Shown piece by piece: positions 9,382 to 18,492 of a DNA stretch of 64,000 bases. The DNA is from CAZOOR01 sp964581505 (lineage in GTDB: Bacteria > Bacteroidota > Ignavibacteria > Kapaibacteriales > UBA2268). The stretch is taken from the NCBI GenBank assembly GCA_964581505.1, contig CAZOOR010000005.1, forward strand, positions 1 through 64,000, given 5' to 3'. The notes beneath the pieces were generated by a model. That model saw nothing but the letters and a program-made list of their open reading frames with translations. It was not told the origin of the DNA and made no database searches. Within the stretch, counting starts at the first letter, position 1. The number at the start of each line of letters is the position of its first letter. The position numbers and the translations under genes were made by a program.

Positions 9382-9389
9382 TATATTTG
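9382..9389 (+). promoter_or_regulatory. Probable promoter of the acyl-CoA dehydrogenase gene (-7 box TATATTTG)
   Basis: TATATTTG matches the Bacteroidota -7 consensus and lies 37 bases before the ATG at 9427. The -33 element is not clear in this very AT-rich stretch. Confidence 0.5.
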
Positions 9390-9426
9390 TTTTCGATTTT
9401 TTCTCAATATTATCGGTACGTGTATT

Positions 9427-10593
9427 ATGACGAATATGAATATATATGATTATTATCAAATTGATGAATTATTTAGCGAAGATGAAATTCTTGTTAGGGA
9501 TACTGTGCATAGTTTTGTTGATGACAAAGTAATGCCAATTATTGAACAGCATTTTTCAAAAGGGACATTCCCCATCGAACTAATTCCAGAAATAGGTTCA
9601 CTCGGATTATTAGGTATTACAATACCAAGCGAATACGGCGGTGCCGGCGCAAATTATACCTGCTATGGGGTGGCAATGCAGGAGCTTGAACGCGGCGATT
9701 CCGGTATTCGTTCCTTTGCTTCGGTACAGAATTCCCTTGTTATGTATCCTATTTATTCCTATGCTTCCGAACAGATTAAAAAGAAATGGCTACCGAAACT
9801 TGCAAGTGGCGAAGCAGTTGGTTGCTTCGGTTTAACAGAGCCGGATTACGGTTCTAATCCGGGTGGTATGCTGACAAATGCTATCGAAACAGAAAGCGGT
9901 TATCTGCTCAACGGTGCTAAAATGTGGATTACCAACGGTTCTATTGCAGATGTCGCTGTTGTTTGGGCTAAATTGGACGGGATTGTTCGCGGTTTTATTG
10001 TCGAGAAAGGACGCAAAGGTTTTTCGGCACCTGAAATGAGAGGCAAACACTCACTCCGAGCTTCCATTACATCAGAATTGATTTTCCAAGATGTGGAAAT
10101 CCCTAAGGAAAATATACTTGATGTCAAAGGTTTACGCGGTCCGCTCAGCTGTTTAGACCAAGCACGTTACGGAATTGCTTGGGGCGCAATTGGTTCGGCA
10201 CTTGCCGTTTTCGAATCATCGGTTAATTATGCTAAAACCCGCATTCAGTTTAATCAACCAATTGGCGGACATCAAATTATTCAGGAAAAACTTGTTTGGA
10301 TGGCAACCGAAATAACAAAAGCACAGCTTCTCGCTAAACGGCTCGGTAGATTGAAAGATGAAAACAGAGCAAACGCTCAACAAATATCAATGGCAAAACG
10401 AAACAATGTGGATATTGCTCTTCAATCCGCCCGATTAGCTCGAGAAATTCATGGTGCCAACGGCATCTTGAACGAATACCCCATAATGCGACACATGGCA
10501 AATTTGGAATCGGTTAAAACTTATGAAGGCACTCACGACATTCATACATTGATTATCGGACAGAGTATAACAGGTATTGCGGCTTTTTCGTAA
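9427..10593 (+). CDS. Acyl-CoA dehydrogenase, glutaryl-CoA dehydrogenase type
   Basis: This FAD enzyme most resembles glutaryl-CoA dehydrogenases, which oxidise and decarboxylate glutaryl-CoA to crotonyl-CoA in lysine/tryptophan degradation. The 388 residues hold the substrate/FAD motif FGLTEPDYGSNPGGM, the segment MWITNGSIADVAVVWAK, and the C-terminal TYEGTHDIHTLIIG with the presumed catalytic Glu367. The ending ITGIAAF is typical of the glutaryl-CoA subgroup. It stands alone between the nusA operon and a convergent amidohydrolase gene whose stop lies 1 base away. The start could also be the ATG at 9436. Substrate is inferred from motifs only. Confidence 0.9.
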   Translation: MTNMNIYDYYQIDELFSEDEILVRDTVHSFVDDKVMPIIEQHFSKGTFPIELIPEIGSLGLLGITIPSEYGGAGANYTCYGVAMQELERGDSGIRSFASVQNSLVMYPIYSYASEQIKKKWLPKLASGEAVGCFGLTEPDYGSNPGGMLTNAIETESGYLLNGAKMWITNGSIADVAVVWAKLDGIVRGFIVEKGRKGFSAPEMRGKHSLRASITSELIFQDVEIPKENILDVKGLRGPLSCLDQARYGIAWGAIGSALAVFESSVNYAKTRIQFNQPIGGHQIIQEKLVWMATEITKAQLLAKRLGRLKDENRANAQQISMAKRNNVDIALQSARLAREIHGANGILNEYPIMRHMANLESVKTYEGTHDIHTLIIGQSITGIAAFS

Positions 10594-10594
10594 C

Positions 10595-12133
10595 TTATCT
10601 CGGTATATATTTATCGTTGAGGTAGGCAATTTTTCCATTGATGATAGTTGCAAGGACTTCAACAGAGGCAAAGTCAGAATGTGAGAGTTTACCAATATCT
10701 TTGTTAAGTATGGTAAAATCGGCGCTCAAACCTTTTTGAATTGAGCCACGCCTTTCGGCATTGTCGGATAGAATATGAGCATTAACAGTATAAGCATCAA
10801 TCGCTTGTTCGGGTAAAATTCTTTCTTTGCTTAGCCAAGCTTCGCTTTTACCAATTGGTGTACGATGTATAAAGGCATCAATACCAATCAAAGGATTATG
10901 TGATTCTATCGGAAAATCAGAACCGCCGGCAACAATAGTTCCGACACTCATAAGCGACTTCCACAAATAGGAATTTCTAACTCTATTACCAATGCGTTTT
11001 TGAGCCATTTCCGCATCGCTCAAACAATGTACAGCCTGCATTGAGGCATAAATACGAGATTCAGCAAGACGCAATATATCGGATTGCTTTAAGATTTGCG
11101 TATGCTCTATTCGCAAAATCGCATCATTACTTGCTATACCGTCATTTCTCAATCTTTCATAGACATTCAATACCAAATGATTAGCGGCATCACCTATCGC
11201 ATGAGTAGCAATGTGAAAGCCTTTATCAATGGCGGCAGCGGCTTTTCCGTATAATTCATCTTCTGAAATTAATAGCAAACCCTTACTCGTAGGTAAATCC
11301 GAATATGGTTCTAACATTGCCGCACCATGCGAACCCAATGCACCGTCAGCATAAAATTTTACACCGATTACATTAAACATATTACCGATATAAGGCTTAA
11401 TTTCATTTTTCAACCATTCGTCATTCTGCGCCTGCACGAATGCTTGAATTCTCACATTAAGTTTCCCCGCTTCGTCAAGTCGCTTATAAATAGGAATATA
11501 TGCAGGACTGACGTCCATATCATGAACTTCCGTAATGCCTGCGGAGAGTAATTTTTTATTTGCATCAACGATATATTGTTCAATAGCCTTTTCAGAACGA
11601 GGGGGTAACAAGTCGGAAATTAAAGACATAGCATTATCAATTAAAATACCTGTTGGTTCACTATTAGCATCTCGCATGATAGCACCTCCCGGAGGTGCTG
11701 TAGTATTTTTATCAATACCGGCAAGACGCAGTGCAAAAGAATTCACCCATACCGTATGTCCGTCCACACGTGTGAGACTAACAGGAGTATCAGGAAATGA
11801 TGCGTCTAATATTTTCTTTGTCGGGTATTCCTTAGTATTCCAATTCTCATGATTCCAAGCTCGACCGACTAGCCACTGCCCTCTGCGTCCTTTGAAATTT
11901 TTAGCCTTTACCACACATTCCAGAGCAGTATTGCAATCACTCAAATTTAGTGAACTAATCATCTGCCCTAAAGCTACAATATGACCATGAGCATCTACAA
12001 AGCCCGGGTAGAGCCATACGTCTTTAATGTTGATACTTTCTTTTTTGTTTATCAGCGAGACGTAACCCGGAGTTTCGGATACGCTTTTAATAACTCCCTT
12101 AGCAATTTCTATTTTTACTTGTTGTGCTTTCAT
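10595..12133 (-). CDS. Amidohydrolase family 3 protein (YtcJ-like)
   Basis: A metal-dependent hydrolase of the amidohydrolase superfamily, close to the YtcJ/N-substituted formamide deformylase type. Metal and active-site motifs are visible: YPGFVDAHGHI (HxH), the ATHAIGDAANH His, IEHTQ and GGSDFPIES with the conserved Asp. I place the start at the ATG at 12133 (MKAQQVKIEIAKG, 512 aa); the longer frame from a TTG at 12160 would begin inside the ferredoxin terminator hairpin. No signal peptide. The substrate cannot be told from sequence. It ends head-to-head with the acyl-CoA dehydrogenase gene. Confidence 0.88.
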   Translation of the reverse strand: MKAQQVKIEIAKGVIKSVSETPGYVSLINKKESINIKDVWLYPGFVDAHGHIVALGQMISSLNLSDCNTALECVVKAKNFKGRRGQWLVGRAWNHENWNTKEYPTKKILDASFPDTPVSLTRVDGHTVWVNSFALRLAGIDKNTTAPPGGAIMRDANSEPTGILIDNAMSLISDLLPPRSEKAIEQYIVDANKKLLSAGITEVHDMDVSPAYIPIYKRLDEAGKLNVRIQAFVQAQNDEWLKNEIKPYIGNMFNVIGVKFYADGALGSHGAAMLEPYSDLPTSKGLLLISEDELYGKAAAAIDKGFHIATHAIGDAANHLVLNVYERLRNDGIASNDAILRIEHTQILKQSDILRLAESRIYASMQAVHCLSDAEMAQKRIGNRVRNSYLWKSLMSVGTIVAGGSDFPIESHNPLIGIDAFIHRTPIGKSEAWLSKERILPEQAIDAYTVNAHILSDNAERRGSIQKGLSADFTILNKDIGKLSHSDFASVEVLATIINGKIAYLNDKYIPR

Positions 12134-12145
12134 AATAATTAAAAA

Positions 12146-12169
12146 GCCGGTATCAATCAAGATACCGGC
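12146..12169 (-). terminator. Intrinsic terminator after the ferredoxin gene
   Basis: A perfect 9-bp stem (GCCGGTATC / GATACCGGC, loop of 6) is followed on the minus strand by TTTTTAATTATT. It lies between the ferredoxin stop and the amidohydrolase start, so the two genes are probably separate transcripts. Confidence 0.85.
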
Positions 12170-12193
12170 AAAGTTATAAGCATTGAAGCAGAA

Positions 12194-12388
12194 TTATTTT
12201 TCAATCGGGAAAATACATTCTACCGGACAAACCTCAATACACTGGGGTTCATCAAAGTGGCCTTCGCACTCAACGCATTTATCAGCTTCTATTTCAAAAA
12301 TTTCATCGCCTTCTGTAATTGCTTCTACGGGACATTCCGGTTCGCAAGCGCCGCAACTGATGCAATCTTCATTAATATACAATGCCAT
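12194..12388 (-). CDS. Small 2[4Fe-4S] ferredoxin, YfhL/CvFd-like
   Basis: A 64-residue electron carrier. It has two cluster-binding motifs: CISCGACEPECPVEAI near the N terminus and CVECEGHFDEPQCIEVCPVE near the C terminus. The second has the insertion between the second and third Cys typical of Allochromatium-type ferredoxins. The start is the ATG at 12388, preceded by a good GGAGGAAATA ribosome-binding site; a TTG four codons upstream would destroy that spacing. Its redox partner is not evident from the neighbours. Confidence 0.95.
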   Translation of the reverse strand: MALYINEDCISCGACEPECPVEAITEGDEIFEIEADKCVECEGHFDEPQCIEVCPVECIFPIEK

Positions 12389-12463
12389 TATTTCCTCCAA
12401 ATTTTAATTATAAAATTTTTCTTATAAAAAAGTAGTTATTTCAAAATCAAAACTAACACTTTT

Positions 12464-13315
12464 TTATAAATCAGAAAAATTAATTTTCTTATTTTTCTCA
12501 TCGAACTCTTTATCCCAGTCAATATCCGGCGCCAAACAAACATTATCCAAATGGGTGGATAGACTCGGTTTCGGAGCATATAGTCTGTATTTTTTACCGC
12601 TAATTAGTTGTCCGGCAGTGTGAAACCACATTTTTGCAAATATACGTGCAAATATTCCACCCGAAGAAATTACGGAAAGTAAATATATCGGATTGAAAAT
12701 TTTAATTTTCGTAAGTGCCAACCAGAGACTTGCGTCATAATTGTTTTTAGTATAGCTTCGGAAGATTTTCTCGCTCTTGCCTAGTGTTTCCTTACTTGTC
12801 ATAAAAGTCATACAAGTAGTCGATGCACTACGCCAGCTATGCCCGCCCGATTCAATTATTTCATAAGGATACTTATGTAGTTTAAGTGTGTAATAATCCA
12901 AGTGGTCGAAAGGAGTAACAAAATCAGGTTTGATATCCGAACGAATAAAATCCAACATTTTCCGAAAAGCACCGGACAGGTAGAAATAATCATCTTCGGC
13001 AAAATATACGACATCGGCATATTCCTGAGAAAGTAAAATATCCATCTGCATTCCAAAAGTACCGGCATTTCCCGTATGAGGCAATGCGATATATTCGACA
13101 TCATTATTTGGAAAATACTTTTCAAATAATAATTTGTATTCGGGAGGGCAGTTGTCAAGTATTACGTACAATTTAAAATTAATACCAATGAGTGCATCGC
13201 GAAACGACGCCAGACATAGTTCTGACAATTTATATTTATTATGACTGAAAATAGGCGGCACTTTGGAAACGCCCGGATAAATCCTGTAAACTATGGCTAT
13301 ATCATATTTGCTCAT
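12464..13315 (-). CDS. Glycosyltransferase-like protein (GT-A fold)
   Basis: A 283-residue protein with a nucleotide-sugar transferase look: an N-terminal strand (DIAIVYRIYP), KLYVILDNCP, HTGNAGTFGMQMD and the acidic motif YFAEDDYFY, which plausibly corresponds to the metal-binding DxD. It starts inside the end of the upstream GT2 gene (4-base overlap), so the two form a unit. Donor and acceptor are unknown. It lacks membrane segments and should act at the cytoplasmic face. Confidence 0.75.
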   Translation of the reverse strand: MSKYDIAIVYRIYPGVSKVPPIFSHNKYKLSELCLASFRDALIGINFKLYVILDNCPPEYKLLFEKYFPNNDVEYIALPHTGNAGTFGMQMDILLSQEYADVVYFAEDDYFYLSGAFRKMLDFIRSDIKPDFVTPFDHLDYYTLKLHKYPYEIIESGGHSWRSASTTCMTFMTSKETLGKSEKIFRSYTKNNYDASLWLALTKIKIFNPIYLLSVISSGGIFARIFAKMWFHTAGQLISGKKYRLYAPKPSLSTHLDNVCLAPDIDWDKEFDEKNKKINFSDL

Positions 13316-14274
13316 AACTTTTCGACTCGCATCATTTCGGTTCTTGCCCGATGAAAATCCTTCATAACTCTTGCTTTGCGTTTAAACTTTTGTTTCAGTT
13401 TGCCCCCCATAAAAATAGACGCAAAAGACATTGCCTTAGATACAATAAAAGAAGTAAAGGATTCAACAATAAGACAAAATCTCATCTGTCCTCTACTTAA
13501 ATGCTTTTTACAGAATAGTACTTTTGAACCAATTAGTTTTTTAATATTCTCTTCTTTTAAATTACCCATATTGTTCGAGCCACCGCGCAAATGAGTAACC
13601 GTCAAGCTCTGATTTGAGACAACACGATGCTTCGCTTGACGTACACGATAGCAAAAATCAGTCTCTTCCGTATAGAAATCAAAATCTTCGTCAAATCCAT
13701 TTAAAGATTCAAATACGGAACGCCTAACAAGCATAACGGCACCATCAACATATCCGACATCTAACTTTTTGGAATTGCCTACCGCAAATCCCTTTGATAA
13801 TTTTTTAAATAAATTGATTGCTTGCTCCAAGAAAAACATACGCTTCAATGCAAGCTTCACACCCGGGAAATCACCATAGCTGATTTGCCAAGTGCCGTCA
13901 GCATACTCCTGGGCAGGTCCGGCAACAGCGATATGTTTATCCTTCTGCATCATTGCAAGCAATCCGTCTATTACACCATTGCGATAGATAACATCATTAT
14001 TAGATATAAGAATAAATTCAGAATTGCATAAAGCGGCTCCACTATTAACTGCACCGGAGTATCCGAGATTTTTCTTATTCACAACAATTTGCACATCGGG
14101 TAATTGCTTCTGCAATATCCTAACAGTATTGTCCGGTGAGGCATTATCTACAATAAGCAAACGATAGTCATTGCCAATTGTTCGGCGAATGCTTTCGACA
14201 CACTGCACCGTCAAATCGGGGTTTTTGTAGGACACAATAATTATGTCCGCTATATATTTATCTTTTGTATTCAT
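13312..14274 (-). CDS. Glycosyltransferase family 2 protein
   Basis: A 320-residue GT2 enzyme of the rhamnosyltransferase-like type (WbbL/GlfT-like family). The N terminus has IIIVSYKNPDLTVQCVESI, IVDNASPDNT, NKKNLGYSGAVNSG and the DxD-equivalent ISNNDV. The acceptor region shows GFDEDFDFYTEETDFCYRVRQAKH, the usual ExDxxxR pattern. Basic C-terminal region (KLKQKFKRKARVMK) may bind the membrane. Overlaps the next gene by ATGA. A TAATTTTG box on the minus strand at 14295-14302 could be its -7 element. The sugar is not predictable. Confidence 0.88.
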   Translation of the reverse strand: MNTKDKYIADIIIVSYKNPDLTVQCVESIRRTIGNDYRLLIVDNASPDNTVRILQKQLPDVQIVVNKKNLGYSGAVNSGAALCNSEFILISNNDVIYRNGVIDGLLAMMQKDKHIAVAGPAQEYADGTWQISYGDFPGVKLALKRMFFLEQAINLFKKLSKGFAVGNSKKLDVGYVDGAVMLVRRSVFESLNGFDEDFDFYTEETDFCYRVRQAKHRVVSNQSLTVTHLRGGSNNMGNLKEENIKKLIGSKVLFCKKHLSRGQMRFCLIVESFTSFIVSKAMSFASIFMGGKLKQKFKRKARVMKDFHRARTEMMRVEKL

Positions 14275-14331
14275 AAAATCAAATCGTATTTTAGCAAAAT
14301 TAGTATATATTCATTTAATTTCTTAATTATT

Positions 14332-15606
14332 ATGGAAAATAATATGAAAAACAAACGCAGGGAATTTGTAAAGACACTGGGATTTATTCTCGGTAGTTCG
14401 ATGCTTTACTCCAACAATAAATTACTATCGGCAACTATGGAAGAGAAGCGTCCGCAAGTACATTCGGAAGATTTTTGGGCTTGGGTGCAACAATCTTATA
14501 CAGTCAATCCCAATATTATCAACCTAAATAATGGAGGAGTAAGCCCTCAACCTAAAGTTGTTCAGGAAGCAATGTTCAAATATACACGTATTTGCAACCA
14601 AGGACCTGCATACTATATGTGGCGTATAGTGGACAAAGGTCGCGAACCGCTTCGTGCTAAGCTCGCACGTCTTGCCGGATGCTCACCGGAGGAAATTGCG
14701 ATTAATAGAAATACAACGGAATCACTTGACACCGTGATATTTGGTCTGCGACTAAACAAAGGTGATGAAGTTGTTCTCTCAAAATATGACTATCCTCACG
14801 TAATTGATGCTTGGAAATTAAGAGTATTACGTGATGGAATAAAAATCAAATGGGCGGATTTCCCTATCCCTGCCGAAGATGACGAAAGTGTTGTTAGTGC
14901 TTATGAAGCACAATTCACAGCAAAAACACGCATCGTCAATATCACTCATATGATAAATTGGAACGGACAAATTCTACCTGCATTGAAAATTGCCCGAGCC
15001 GCACATAAACGAGGTATAGAAGTTATGGTGGACGGCGCTCATACATTTGCACATATTGATTTCAATATACCGGATTTGGAATGTGATTACTTTGGCACCA
15101 GTCTTCATAAATGGCTCTGCGCCCCATTCGGTACCGGTATGCTCTATGTCAAAAAGGAAAAGATTAAAGAACTATTACCGCTATACCCAAATGCAGAACC
15201 GGAGTCCGAAGACATCAGAAAGTTTGAACATCTCGGTACACGTTCATTTCCGTCAGAGCAGGCAATTGGTGAAGCAATAAATTTTCACAATGCAATCGGC
15301 TCGGAACGTAAGGAGAAGCGTCTTCGCTTTCTCAAAGATTATTGGGTTGATGCAGTCAGGGATATAGATAGAATATCATTCTTCACTTCGGACAATCCCA
15401 AGTATTCCTGCGGATTGTTCAATTTTGCCATTGACGGAATAGATGCGAGCGAGATTAGTTCAAAATTATTCTCGAAATATAAGCTCTATACAGTTGGAAT
15501 AAAATGGGAAAAAATCAACGGCGTTCGGGTAACGCCAAATGTCTATACAACTCTTGACGACCTCGACCGCTTGATTGAAGCAATACAAAAAATAGCAAAG
15601 GAGTAA
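14332..15606 (+). CDS. Tat-exported class V aminotransferase-fold enzyme (isopenicillin-N epimerase-like)
   Basis: A PLP-dependent fold-type I enzyme of 424 residues. The N terminus MENNMKNKRREFVKTLGFILG is a twin-arginine signal (RREFVK then hydrophobic), so it is probably exported folded to the periplasm. The PLP Lys is expected at K260 in the motif SLHKWLCAPFGTG, preceded by the cofactor Asp in VDGAHTFAHID. Relatives are annotated as isopenicillin-N epimerases or cysteine desulfurase-like proteins; the real reaction is unknown. The start may be the second ATG at 14344, which leaves the Tat motif intact. Confidence 0.85.
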   Translation: MENNMKNKRREFVKTLGFILGSSMLYSNNKLLSATMEEKRPQVHSEDFWAWVQQSYTVNPNIINLNNGGVSPQPKVVQEAMFKYTRICNQGPAYYMWRIVDKGREPLRAKLARLAGCSPEEIAINRNTTESLDTVIFGLRLNKGDEVVLSKYDYPHVIDAWKLRVLRDGIKIKWADFPIPAEDDESVVSAYEAQFTAKTRIVNITHMINWNGQILPALKIARAAHKRGIEVMVDGAHTFAHIDFNIPDLECDYFGTSLHKWLCAPFGTGMLYVKKEKIKELLPLYPNAEPESEDIRKFEHLGTRSFPSEQAIGEAINFHNAIGSERKEKRLRFLKDYWVDAVRDIDRISFFTSDNPKYSCGLFNFAIDGIDASEISSKLFSKYKLYTVGIKWEKINGVRVTPNVYTTLDDLDRLIEAIQKIAKE

Positions 15607-15689
15607 GCAGATAAAATATTAACAAGAAAATTGTTCAGGAATTTATTATCTTTGATGACTAATTTTATTATGTCTGCTACTAAAAATTA

Positions 15690-15711
15690 CGGCGGTTCAA
15701 AAAAACCGCCG
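15690..15711 (-). terminator. Hairpin terminator between convergent genes
   Basis: An 8-bp perfect stem (CGGCGGTT / AACCGCCG, loop of 6) lies between the aminotransferase gene and the TolB-like gene. On the minus strand it is followed by TAATTTTTAG, so it mainly serves the minus-strand gene ending at 15723. Confidence 0.6.
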
Positions 15712-15722
15712 CAATCAATAAT

Positions 15723-16214
15723 TTACTCACTTATTAAAATTGGTTTGAGCCGCTTGATAATAATCCTCACAGCCTTCAAAATATCTTTTTCTTTCTTAAA
15801 AATATCTCTGGCTTGATGTGCCAAATTCGGAAGTTTTGTTTCAACATCATAGACATAAGCACTTATAAGAAATCTTTTCATTTCTACACTAAAATTACCA
15901 CTTACGACCTCCACAGCGCCAAGCTGTTCGGCGGCTTTCCACATATCGCTAGGATATTGAGGATTAGTCGGGTCAAGATTTAAATCCGCAAGTGCAACTT
16001 CAATCTCTTCGAGTGGAATTAAAGTAAAATACTTTTCGTCAGGGTCCAACGCCTGCAAGGCTTTGAAGACGGAATCCTGCAATTTATAAGAATAAATATT
16101 ATAATCCAATAGCCCGTCCATATTTTGGAAAGGCAGAACTGCGATTTTTACCTGCCCAAAAGATATTGAACCGAGCAGAATAAAAAAGATAAACAATGTT
16201 GTCAGTTTTTTCAT
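15723..16214 (-). CDS. Secreted protein with TolB/CsgG-like N-terminal fold, function unknown
   Basis: A 163-residue protein with a clear signal peptide (MKKLTTLFIFFILLGSISFG then Q). The mature part starts VKIAVLPFQNMDG, followed by a YSYKLQDSVFKAL segment and AAEQLGAVEVVSGNFSVEMKRFLISAYVYD. This pattern (IAVLPF, LGA-V-V-G) is that of the TolB N-terminal/CsgG-like domain, often found in envelope proteins with tetratricopeptide or adenylate cyclase partners. Only the single domain is present. Monocistronic; hairpin terminator downstream. Role unknown. Confidence 0.7.
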   Translation of the reverse strand: MKKLTTLFIFFILLGSISFGQVKIAVLPFQNMDGLLDYNIYSYKLQDSVFKALQALDPDEKYFTLIPLEEIEVALADLNLDPTNPQYPSDMWKAAEQLGAVEVVSGNFSVEMKRFLISAYVYDVETKLPNLAHQARDIFKKEKDILKAVRIIIKRLKPILISE

Positions 16215-16258
16215 AATAGAAATCCTTATAAGAATGAGTAATAATAATTAAGAATAAA

Positions 16259-16692
16259 ACGGAGAAAGCGATAAGCCGAATTCTGTCTTAGCCGTACATA
16301 ACGACCGAGGCAGTCATTTATCTGTGAGCAATGTCGCCATTACCCTAAAGCAACCTACCCGAATATCTCTCCTAAAAGATGGACGAACAATCCATAGCTA
16401 AAGCCGATATTCTTACTTGGTCTTGCTCCATGCAGGGCTTGCCATGCCATCTGTGTCGCCACAGATGCGGTGGTCTCTTACACACACCATTTCACCCTTG
16501 CCTCCCTGACGAAAACAAAGTTTCCCGGATTGGCGGTTTGCTTTCTGCTGCGCTATCCGTCAGCTTGCAGTTCACAAAAAATAAATTTTGCATAAACCGC
16601 TCGCTGCCTTCGCGTTACGAAGTGCATTGTTCTATGGAGTTCGGACTTTCCTCATTCCGCTAATGCGAAATGCGACTGCCTGCTTTCCCCGT
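16259..16692 (-). ncRNA. rnpB: RNase P RNA component (bacterial)
   Basis: The catalytic RNA that removes tRNA 5' leaders. On the minus strand the 434-nt gene has the universal 5' block GAGGAAAGTCCGAACTCC (near 16636-16653), the internal GTAAGAGACCACC block, the 3' block ATAAATGACTGCC and the P4-forming end ACAGAATTCGGCTTA. The terminal P1 helix is visible as ACGGGGAAAGC pairing with GCTTTCTCCGT, which sets both ends; TTTTATTCTT follows. It begins only 21 bases past the stop of the zinc-ribbon gene on the same strand, so it may be processed from that transcript. Confidence 0.95.
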
Positions 16693-16713
16693 AATAATTT
16701 CAATGAACAAAAT

Positions 16714-17448
16714 CTATAATTTCAATAATTTTTTATCAATTTCAATATCATCGGTATATAAAATTCTACCGCAATGTTCGCAAGTATATATTTGGTCGAG
16801 ATGTGTTCTGATTTCGACAACCTTCTGTGCCGGCATCTGGCTATAACAACCCGTACAACTATTTCTCTTTACCAATACAACAGCATCATCGTAATATTCT
16901 CTAATACGATTGTAAAGCTCGGAATTTTCGGTAGTCAGCTTCTTTACATAAGAATTACGAAGTTTCAATATTTTCTTAACCTCGTCATTCTGGTCTTCGG
17001 AAATCTCGCTCAATTCTTTTTCCAAATCCTTCAACTCTGCTTTTGCCTCTTTATAGTTAGCATCTTGCTCTTCAAGCGTAGCTTTTAAATTTTCTTCCTT
17101 GAGTCCATTAGTTGCTAACTCTTCAGAAATTCTTTTATATTCGTTCTGCACAAATTCGATTTCTTGTGTAATGGCATCGAATTCTTTGTTATTCTTAACC
17201 TTAAACTGCTGTTTAGCAAGTTTCTCCTCTTTTGTTTTCAATTCAACAAGAGTAACCTTTGCTTCTTTTGCAAATTTTTTGTTGTTCTTGATAATAGTTT
17301 TTGTTTCGTCAACCAAATCTTTCAGCTTCTTAGCCTTAATTCTGACTTCTTCAACTTTGCGAGGTAAATCCCCGTATTCTTCTTGCAATTCATCGTGTTG
17401 AAGGTCGAGATAAGACAGAGAAGCAAGATAGTTTAATTGGTATTCCAT
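16714..17448 (-). CDS. C4-type zinc-ribbon, coiled-coil protein (DUF164/CT398 family)
   Basis: A 244-residue protein with a long N-terminal coiled coil (about residues 15-175, rich in Lys and Glu) and a C-terminal zinc ribbon with CTGCY and CEHCGRIL pairs. Members of this family bind RNA or associate with envelope components in some bacteria, but the role is not settled. The start is the ATG at 17448; a GTG four codons earlier is less likely. It follows the Nif3-like gene after 12 bases, a pairing seen in many phyla, and directly precedes rnpB. Confidence 0.88.
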   Translation of the reverse strand: MEYQLNYLASLSYLDLQHDELQEEYGDLPRKVEEVRIKAKKLKDLVDETKTIIKNNKKFAKEAKVTLVELKTKEEKLAKQQFKVKNNKEFDAITQEIEFVQNEYKRISEELATNGLKEENLKATLEEQDANYKEAKAELKDLEKELSEISEDQNDEVKKILKLRNSYVKKLTTENSELYNRIREYYDDAVVLVKRNSCTGCYSQMPAQKVVEIRTHLDQIYTCEHCGRILYTDDIEIDKKLLKL

Positions 17449-17460
17449 AGCTAACAACAC

Positions 17461-18297
17461 CTAAAATTTATTTAAAATATAATTTTTTTGTTTTTCAGAA
17501 TAATTCAAATCGGGATAATAAATAACCGGATTTGTGTATGAACCGGATAAGTTTAATTTAACATCAGGTTCAACTTTAGATGAAAGGAAATCAAAGATTC
17601 CTTTCGCAACAAATTGCTCCATTTCATAATGTCCCGGGTCAAGCAATGCCATTTTACCGGCAACTCTATGAAACTGATGATAAGTAACATCGGCTGTTAT
17701 AAAGGCATCAACCTGTGATTGCAAAGCATCATCAATAAAAGATGAGCCGCTGCCGCCTACAATTGCTATTCTGTCAATATCGCTGTCCGATTTTCCGTTG
17801 CAATATCTGATAGGCGAATGGCAAACATTCGCAAGCCGTTCAAGCAGTTCGGACAAACTAAGTTTTTCCTTCGGTGAACAAATCACTCCCATTCCGTAAC
17901 CTTGATATTTTTCGTCAGGAACAAGGAATGTCTCGTACTCCATACCCAATCTATCACATAAAATCCGACTTGTTCCGTATTTATAGGCGTCAAAAGTTGT
18001 GTGCATTGTTATAAGTGATATTCCGTTCTTAATCAGTAAAGATAAAAGTCGCCCGACACGTTCACTATCTGTTATTTGGGTTAGCGGTTGGAATATCAAA
18101 GGGTGAAATGCAATGATGCAATCTGCATTAATACTAATTGCTTCTTCTACGACAGCATCATTTAACTCCATAGTTATCAGCAAGTTTCGGACATCACTAT
18201 TGCCTGCCTGTACTTGCAAACCGAGCCTATCGCCTTCCATAGCGGTTTCTCGGGGCAAGAATTTTTCTATAATATCCAAAAGTAAGCTAATCTTCAT
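17461..18297 (-). CDS. Nif3-like dinuclear metal centre protein
   Basis: Nif3/YbgI proteins are hexameric toroids with two metals per subunit, often labelled GTP cyclohydrolase I type 2; their cellular role is unclear. Seen here: MEGDRLGLQVQAGN, the metal motif ADCIIAFHPLIFQPL, LITMHTTFDAY, and the C-terminal FITADVTYHQFH plus DPGHYEMEQF. The start is set at the ATG at 18297 (MKISLLLDIIEKFLP, 278 aa), because family members begin there; an upstream in-frame start would add 14 unusual residues. Short form without the central PII-like insertion. Confidence 0.92.
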   Translation of the reverse strand: MKISLLLDIIEKFLPRETAMEGDRLGLQVQAGNSDVRNLLITMELNDAVVEEAISINADCIIAFHPLIFQPLTQITDSERVGRLLSLLIKNGISLITMHTTFDAYKYGTSRILCDRLGMEYETFLVPDEKYQGYGMGVICSPKEKLSLSELLERLANVCHSPIRYCNGKSDSDIDRIAIVGGSGSSFIDDALQSQVDAFITADVTYHQFHRVAGKMALLDPGHYEMEQFVAKGIFDFLSSKVEPDVKLNLSGSYTNPVIYYPDLNYSEKQKNYILNKF

Positions 18298-18492
18298 ACC
18301 GTATTGCTTCTTACATTTGAAGCTAAAATAAACTTTCAAAAATAGTCCAAAGCTAACTTGTAAAATTACAAAAAAAATTGAACAATTAGGGTATTATTTA
18401 TTATTATATTTAGCAGTATTGTAACAATAAATCATATAAAATTGTTATGAATAAGAAATGAAAGTAAATCAAAATCGTTAAGTAAAAACGGA

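Noticed and set aside
12134..12160. Upstream TTG start for the amidohydrolase
   Set aside because: Would start inside a perfect terminator hairpin of the ferredoxin gene; the ATG at 12133 fits the family.
16379..16663. 94-aa plus-strand open frame
   Set aside because: Lies inside the RNase P RNA gene on the other strand; no coding signs.
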